In this document: positions 7,288 through 10,067 of the stretch, in pieces
Layout of the letters: each line of letters starts with the position of its first letter
How positions within the stretch are numbered: the first letter of the stretch is position 1
From: an uncultured Clostridia bacterium
Lineage (GTDB): Bacteria; Bacillota; Clostridia; Oscillospirales; Acutalibacteraceae
Assembly: GCA_947165615.1 (NCBI GenBank)
Contig: CAMVBD010000024.1
Location: 1 to 10,067 of the forward strand
Direction: 5' to 3'
Length of the DNA stretch: 10,067 nucleotides
The notes under the pieces: generated by a model
Told to the model about the DNA's origin: nothing
Databases searched by the model: none
The model's input: the letters and a program-made list of their open reading frames with translations, nothing else
Position numbers and translations under genes: made by a program

Positions 7288-7316
7288 GTGCGTAACCTCG
7301 GTTGCGCACTTTTTTT
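7288..7316 (+). terminator. second terminator of the structured RNA
   Basis: GTGCGTAAC (7288-7296) pairs with GTTGCGCAC (7301-7309) with one G-T pair and a CTCG tetraloop, followed by seven T (7310-7316). This is a stronger terminator than the one just before it and would block most read-through into the downstream gene unless it is regulated. Confidence 0.8.
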
Positions 7317-7435
7317 GTTTTGCGCGGGAGGAGAGTGTTTTTTATTATTCCCAATTGTGAATATTTCGTTCCCGGGTTTTAGATATATACTGTTTTTGCA
7401 ATGATACTGTTTATTTAAAGGAAGGAGATTACATC
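7317..7435 (+). promoter_or_regulatory. AT-rich leader of the membrane protein gene with weak promoter candidates
   Basis: Between the second terminator and the start codon there are 119 bases. TATACT at 7386-7391 is a good -10, but no -35 lies at a 16-18 bp distance (the nearest, TTGTGA at 7355-7360, is 25 bp upstream). A strong ribosome binding site, AAGGAAGGAG (7418-7427), stands 8 nt before the ATG. The gene is thus either expressed from a poor or activator-dependent promoter or by read-through past the two terminators. Confidence 0.45.
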
Positions 7436-8773
7436 ATGTATAAATCTGTTACAGCAGACAATTGGAGAGAAAAACAAAAGGCGTTTAAAACAAGGAAAGT
7501 GGTATTCCTGGTTCTTGCATTGCTTTGCACGCTTGTGGGACCTATCTTCGGCGGTAACATTGTTGGACTTATTATCGGGATAACCGGAGTGACGTGTTTA
7601 CCGATGATATTTATTTTATATAGAAACATCCTTACTCCGAACTTTAATTCCGCAGTCGCAGCGGCGCAGCGGGAAGAAGCGGAGCAGAATCGTATTCGCA
7701 CGATCGAAAGCGGTGGGTTTGAATTCCCCGTTGCTGAGTTTTACGAGAAGTGCGTCAAAGAGGATTATACGGAGTTTGAAGGGGCATATAATCAGAAAAA
7801 GATCAAAATGATCGCGGATGCTATTCTGGAGGCAAACAACATCCCCGCCGAGCATTATCATGTTTACGATTCGCCCGAAATGCTGAAAAAGTACCTGAAG
7901 CAGGGACGGGATATGACGCTTGACGAGGAAACCAGACTTGCGAAAGAGAAAGCCGAAGCCGCGAAAATCCCGCACGATGCACGTTTGCGGGACAAAGAAA
8001 AACAGGTTATTGAGTTCCAGGAGAGTCTGAAAAACGCCTACGGACATGAAAAAAGGCGGTTATATATCGAGCCCGCGCTGAAAACGGTCACGGACCAGAT
8101 CAACAGCTTTAGGAAAATGAAAGAATTTGAAGGAAAGATGGCGGATTATTCTCGGAAAATAGGGAACAAGAATACCGAAAGAAGCTGGGCCGTTATGGGC
8201 GGGATCGCCGAAGGGCTTGCGGGACCTGCCGCGGGCGTTGCGGCCGCGGCAAATACCATGCGGAAAAACGAGGAAGCCCGACAGAGAAAGCAGGATTGGT
8301 ATGACATTGCGGATCAGTTTGAACGGGATTCAATGAGAAGCAGAGATTGGGACAGAATTTTTGCGTTGGAAGAAAAGCAGCGTGAGATGCAAAAAGAATT
8401 GGATCAGGTGAAGCTGAGAGTGGTCTTTGACGAAATCGACCGCGATACGATCGCAAAGTCCCTCGAAGTGCTGGAGGAAGACGTACACGCAAGGCATAAC
8501 GAATCCCCGCTGGAGATTTCCGTCCGGATCAAGAATCATTTCAAGCCGAAAAACGTTCCCGAAAACGCGTCCTTTATGGTCGACGGCACGTACGTTTGTG
8601 AGGTCTACGCCGGAAAAATGCTGGTCGACAGCATCATTCTGCCCCTACCGAAGGATGGGATCCCCTGCGGCGGCGAGGACGTCGCCACGGGTCTTTGCGG
8701 AAAATACGCGACGAATCAGGAACCGTATACGATCAAACTTAAGCCCAATAAACTTTGGGTCATGGAACAGTAA
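7436..8773 (+). CDS. uncharacterised membrane protein with coiled-coil and Gly/Ala-rich segments
   Basis: 445 aa; I recognise no family. Two hydrophobic helices, about 22-38 and 42-62, are joined by a PIFGGN turn, so the protein is anchored by an N-terminal hairpin with most of it on one side, probably the cytoplasm. Residues 75-250 are charged and helical (AAAQREEAEQNR, TRLAKEKAEAAK), a probable coiled coil. Residues 254-272 are a glycine/alanine patch (MGGIAEGLAGPAAGVAAAA) of the glycine-zipper kind that could insert in a membrane. A second charged helix covers 276-352. The last 90 residues look like a beta-rich domain (LEISVRIKNHF, GTYVCEVYAGKMLVDSIILP) and contain three cysteines (388, 411, 421). 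Codon use and base composition are visibly more AT-rich than in the operon before it, especially in the first third, hinting at acquisition. It has a strong ribosome binding site. Confidence 0.85.
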   Translation: MYKSVTADNWREKQKAFKTRKVVFLVLALLCTLVGPIFGGNIVGLIIGITGVTCLPMIFILYRNILTPNFNSAVAAAQREEAEQNRIRTIESGGFEFPVAEFYEKCVKEDYTEFEGAYNQKKIKMIADAILEANNIPAEHYHVYDSPEMLKKYLKQGRDMTLDEETRLAKEKAEAAKIPHDARLRDKEKQVIEFQESLKNAYGHEKRRLYIEPALKTVTDQINSFRKMKEFEGKMADYSRKIGNKNTERSWAVMGGIAEGLAGPAAGVAAAANTMRKNEEARQRKQDWYDIADQFERDSMRSRDWDRIFALEEKQREMQKELDQVKLRVVFDEIDRDTIAKSLEVLEEDVHARHNESPLEISVRIKNHFKPKNVPENASFMVDGTYVCEVYAGKMLVDSIILPLPKDGIPCGGEDVATGLCGKYATNQEPYTIKLKPNKLWVMEQ

Positions 8774-8838
8774 ATTATGTATCCTCGTTTTTGAGAATGT
8801 ATCATAGATTCGTTTAAGAAGATAGGAAGACCTTGACC
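8774..8838. other. short spacer after the membrane protein gene
   Basis: 65 AT-rich bases with no gene. ATGTATC occurs twice (8777-8783 and about 8798-8804) around a weak CTC/GAG hairpin. No intrinsic terminator lies here; the first candidate in the plus direction is the 10-bp hairpin inside the first 129-bp repeat. Confidence 0.5.
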
Positions 8839-8967
8839 GCGCGCTGAAAGGGACGGCGCTTTGCTTCGCAAACCGCGTCCCCCCGCTGACGCGGGGAGAC
8901 CTCGAAGCTGAAAAACCTCCCCCGGAGGTTTTTCTTAACGCTTCGACCCGCTCCGGGTTCGAGTCCC
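8839..8967. repeat. 129-bp structured repeat, copy 1, with tRNA-derived ends
   Basis: Direct repeat of 9025-9153 with 3 mismatches in 129 positions. The left end GCGCGCTGAAAGGGAC is the complement of the 3' end of the tRNA-Arg gene nearby. The right end GGGTTCGAGTCCC, continuing TTTC, equals the T arm of the same tRNA in the opposite orientation, so the unit has inverted ends GAAAGGGAC and GTCCCTTTC. Inside are three hairpins: 8851-8864 with 8868-8880; CCCCGC (8881-8886) with GCGGGG (8891-8896); and TCGAAGC (8902-8908) with GCTTCGA (8940-8946) enclosing a perfect 10-bp AAAAACCTCC/GGAGGTTTTT stem (8911-8933). The last of these could stop plus-strand transcription from the membrane protein gene. 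Confidence 0.9.
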
Positions 8968-8970
8968 TTT

Positions 8971-9024
8971 CCGTTGTTTTTCTTCGAAAAACAAAAACGA
9001 GGACTTCCGTCCTCGTTTTCGCTG
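8971..9024 (-). terminator. terminator between the two repeats, minus strand
   Basis: A perfect 11-bp stem, AAAACGAGGAC (8994-9004) with GTCCTCGTTTT (9009-9019), has a TTCC loop. Read on the minus strand it is followed by a T-rich tract TTTTTGTTTTT, a good intrinsic terminator. A second hairpin of TTGTTTTT and AAAAACAA (about 8974-8992) follows. It directly follows a copy of the tRNA-Arg 3' end including CCA, the same arrangement as at the intact tRNA. Confidence 0.7.
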
Positions 9025-9153
9025 GCGCGCTGAAAGGGACGGCGTTTTGCTGCGCAAACCGCGTCCCCTCGCTGACGCGGGGAGACCTCGAAGCTGAAAA
9101 ACCTCCCCCGGAGGTTTTTCTTAACGCTTCGACCCGCTCCGGGTTCGAGTCCC
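9025..9153. repeat. 129-bp structured repeat, copy 2, with tRNA-derived ends
   Basis: Same unit as 8839-8967, offset by 186 bp. The differences are C/T in GGCG(C/T)TTTGC, T/G in the first loop, and C/T before the CCCCGC-like hairpin, which weakens the left arm of that second hairpin. At its left edge the tRNA-like stretch is longer than in copy 1: TGG precedes GCGCGCTGAAAGGGAC, so on the minus strand it reads GTCCCTTTCAGCGCGCCA, the full 3' end of the tRNA-Arg gene including CCA. On the right it ends at GGGTTCGAGTCCC and meets the tRNA terminator 10 bases later. No transposase is encoded. Confidence 0.9.
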
Positions 9154-9157
9154 AATT

Positions 9158-9205
9158 AAAAAAGCCAAAGAAAAAAGACGTCTTTTGACGTCTTTTTTCT
9201 TTGGC
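9158..9205 (-). terminator. terminator of tRNA-Arg, stem overlapping the tRNA 3' end
   Basis: A perfect 19-bp stem, GCCAAAGAAAAAAGACGTC (9164-9182) with its complement at 9187-9205, has a 4-nt loop. Read on the minus strand the 5' arm begins with the discriminator base and CCA of the tRNA, and the stem is followed by TTTTTTAATT. The tRNA 3' end is therefore part of the terminator helix until processed. Confidence 0.85.
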
Positions 9206-9278
9206 GCGCTGAAAGGGACTCGAACCCCCGACCTACTGGTTCGTAGCCAGTTACTCTATCCAGCTGAGCTATCAGCGC
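9202..9278 (-). tRNA. tRNA-Arg (anticodon ACG), CCA encoded
   Basis: The minus strand folds as a full cloverleaf: acceptor GCGCTGA (9278-9272) with TCAGCGC (9212-9206), D arm GCTC/GAGT with a G-U pair, anticodon stem ACTGG/CCAGT with loop CTACGAA (anticodon ACG, read as ICG after deamination), a 5-nt variable loop AGGTC, and T arm GGGGG-TTCGAGT-CCCTT with two G-U pairs. The discriminator is G and the CCA is encoded (9204-9202). It reads CGU, CGC and CGA codons in bacteria that have the tRNA adenosine deaminase TadA. It has its own promoter about 25-50 bp upstream and its own terminator. Fragments of its 3' end recur in the two repeats downstream. Confidence 0.97.
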
Positions 9279-9301
9279 ACGTTCGTTTCCGAACACGCAA
9301 T

Positions 9302-9330
9302 ATATTATCACGATTGCACCGAATTGTCAA
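9302..9330 (-). promoter_or_regulatory. consensus promoter of tRNA-Arg
   Basis: On the minus strand: TTGACA (9330-9325), a 17-bp spacer and TAATAT (9307-9302). The start of transcription would be near 9295, leaving a leader of about 17 nt before the mature 5' end at 9278, to be removed by RNase P. A near-consensus promoter is usual for stable RNA genes. Confidence 0.88.
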
Positions 9331-9427
9331 CCCTTATTTTTGTTTTTGGCGGATTTTTTTAACGCCGGAACGGGATGGACGGAAGGGAAGGACGGTTGTT
9401 TTTTTGTTCGGAAACCGGCGCTCCCTC

Positions 9428-9456
9428 TTGCATTCGCAAGTGGGATATGGTATACT
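9428..9456 (+). promoter_or_regulatory. sigma-A promoter of the PNPOx-family gene
   Basis: TTGCAT (9428-9433), 17 bp, TATACT (9451-9456), with TGG before the -10 as an extended element. Transcription would begin near 9463, leaving a leader of about 38 nt. Between this promoter and that of the divergent tRNA (9331-9427) I see only T-rich sequence and no gene. Confidence 0.8.
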
Positions 9457-9500
9457 CATTGTGTCAAATAGAATTTAGCACAACAAAAGGAGAAAACAAA

Positions 9501-9896
9501 ATGAGCGAACTTTTGAACGAACTGAGAAAGACCGGCGTATTTTACGTAGCGACCGTGGATGAGGACGGGCAGCCTCACGTGCGTCCCTTCGGCGCGGCGG
9601 CGGAATTTGAGGGCAAGGTGTATCTGTGCACCAACAATACGAAGGCTTGCTACAAGCAGATGATCGCCGAGCCCCGTGTCGAGATCAGCGGCATGCAGCC
9701 GGACGGCACGTGGCTGCGCCTGACGGCGAAACTGGTCCGCGACGACCGGGACGAGGCAAAGGAGGCAATGCTCCGCCAGAACGAGAGCCTGCGTGGAATG
9801 TACCGCGTCGGCGACGGCATTTTTGAGGTACTGGCGCTCACCGACGTCTCCTGCGTCAAATGCTCCTTCACCGCGCCGCCCGTCGTCATTGAATGA
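9501..9896 (+). CDS. pyridoxamine 5'-phosphate oxidase family protein (FMN-binding split barrel)
   Basis: 131 aa, a usual length for the small single-domain members of this superfamily. The start is the ATG at 9501, with AAAAGGAG (9485-9492) 8 nt upstream; the longer upstream reading frame crosses the promoter and is not used. The beginning is typical: LRKTGVFYVATVDEDGQPHV followed by RPFGAA, then the strand FEGKVYLCTNNTKACYKQM and EPRVEISG, the split-barrel core that holds FMN or F420 at a dimer interface. The C-terminal strand GIFEVLALTDVSCVKCSF closes the barrel. Members of this size are often flavin reductases or detoxifying enzymes, and a true pyridoxamine phosphate oxidase role is unlikely given the short length. 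Monocistronic: its own promoter before it and a terminator after it. Confidence 0.9.
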   Translation: MSELLNELRKTGVFYVATVDEDGQPHVRPFGAAAEFEGKVYLCTNNTKACYKQMIAEPRVEISGMQPDGTWLRLTAKLVRDDRDEAKEAMLRQNESLRGMYRVGDGIFEVLALTDVSCVKCSFTAPPVVIE

Positions 9897-9900
9897 CCGC

Positions 9901-9949
9901 ACACAAAAAACCGCCCCGACGTTTTCAAAGCGCCGGGGCGTTATTGTGT
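9901..9949. terminator. bidirectional terminator between convergent genes
   Basis: CGCCCCG (9912-9918) pairs with CGGGGCG (9934-9940), and ACACAA (9901-9906) can pair with TTGTGT (9944-9949) further out. The minus-strand reading has the better T run (GGGGCGG followed by six T), so it chiefly ends the uvrA transcript while also serving the flavoprotein gene. Confidence 0.8.
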
Positions 9950-9953
9950 CTCC

Positions 9954-10067
9954 TTACAGGTATCTGCCGGTCACGCTTTCGGGCGTGTTTTTGATCTCCT
10001 CCGGCGTGCCCGCCGCGACGATCCTGCCGCCGGCCTCCCCGCCGCCGGGACCCATGTCGACGACGTA
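9954..10067 (-). CDS. uvrA: excinuclease ABC subunit A, C-terminal end (partial)
   Basis: The minus strand is open from the window edge for 37 residues to a TAA at 9956-9954: [20 protein letters not shown], then [17 protein letters not shown]. This is the highly conserved end of UvrA, after the Walker B region of the second ABC ATPase domain (family form VIDLGPEGG, then G-IVA-GTPEE and a terminal TG-YL). UvrA dimers find bulky or UV-type DNA damage and load UvrB in nucleotide excision repair, in the cytoplasm. Family members commonly have LGPEGG where this one has MGPGGG. Most of the gene lies outside the window. It converges on the flavoprotein gene and shares the terminator between them. 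Confidence 0.93.
   Translation of the reverse strand, partial: YVVDMGPGGGEAGGRIVAAGTPEEIKNTPESVTGRYL

Larger units (their letters stand above)
7149..7316 (+). ncRNA. long self-complementary structured RNA, family unassigned
   Basis: Three stacked helices can be drawn by eye. P1 is a perfect 10-bp stem, CCACACAAGT (7151-7160) with ACTTGTGTGG (7252-7261). P2 pairs GCGGTTATCAAGAGA (7170-7184) with 7231-7247, with a 2-nt T bulge and one G-T pair. P3 is GGTGTTTTTAC (7185-7195) with GTAAAAACGCC (7201-7211), closing a 5-nt loop. P1 and P2 are separated by a bubble (9 nt and 4 nt); the 3' side between P3 and P2 leaves about 19 unpaired nt, part of which (TCTC at 7214) can compete with P2. Two terminators follow, giving RNAs of about 137 or 168 nt. 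The rod with a central bubble and its length recall 6S RNA, but no family consensus is recognised; a cis-acting leader of the next gene is the other option. Confidence 0.6.

Noticed and set aside
7159..7404. 81-codon GTG-start ORF through the leader of the membrane protein gene
   Set aside because: It has no ribosome binding site and runs through the hairpins and both terminators; the RNA structure explains the region better.
8839..9153. CRISPR array
   Set aside because: Only two long units of 129 bp with a 57-bp spacer, tRNA-like ends and extensive internal hairpins, and no cas genes; CRISPR repeats are about 24-40 bp.
8814..9155. Minus-strand ORF of 113 aa with an internal peptide repeat (GLEPGAGRSVKKNLRGRFF in both halves)
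   Set aside because: It is the translation of the two 129-bp repeats and the spacer. The peptide repeat simply mirrors the DNA repeat, there is no ribosome binding site, and the DNA is explained by tRNA-like ends and hairpins.
9185..9478. Plus-strand ORF starting MTSFFFGALKGTRTPDLLVR
   Set aside because: This is the well-known false translation of the antisense strand of a tRNA gene; it crosses the tRNA, its promoter and the promoter of the next gene.

Overview
The window looks like a chromosomal segment of an anaerobic Firmicute, most likely a GC-rich member of the Clostridia (Oscillospirales-like). The inference rests on AAGGAGG-type ribosome binding sites, sigma-A promoters of the TTGACA/TATAAT type with 17-bp spacers, a ferredoxin-dependent 2-oxoacid oxidoreductase subunit, a YolD-like protein in the same operon as a Y-family polymerase (a Firmicutes pairing), and a tRNA gene that encodes its own CCA. 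No species can be named from the sequence alone.

Layout. Positions 1-1112 hold the 3' end of a 2-oxoacid:ferredoxin oxidoreductase gamma-type subunit, overlapped by 4 nt by a metal-dependent amidohydrolase, then a clear intrinsic terminator. From a strong promoter at 1155-1183 to a terminator at 7049-7078 runs what appears to be one six-gene operon: a Y-family translesion DNA polymerase with a beta-clamp motif, a small alpha/beta hydrolase, a YolD-like protein, a cytoplasmic GH3 glycosidase, a membrane-anchored alpha/beta hydrolase, and a 32-codon ORF with a strong ribosome binding site. It mixes DNA damage tolerance with carbohydrate and ester hydrolysis.

Positions 7084-8773 are different in character and visibly AT-richer. 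A consensus-like promoter drives a long self-complementary RNA (about 7149 to 7285 or 7316) that ends in two tandem terminators. It is followed by an unrecognised 445-aa protein with two N-terminal membrane helices, long charged helical regions, a Gly/Ala-rich patch and a likely beta-rich C-terminus. This is the best candidate in the window for something undescribed.

Positions 8839-9153 hold two 129-bp direct repeats (3 mismatches), rich in hairpins, whose ends are copies of the 3' part of the tRNA-Arg gene that follows. The intact tRNA-Arg(ACG) lies on the minus strand at 9202-9278 with its own promoter and a terminator whose stem incorporates the tRNA's 3' end. The window closes with a pyridoxamine 5'-phosphate oxidase-family gene with its own promoter, a terminator shared by convergent genes, and the 3' end of uvrA on the minus strand.
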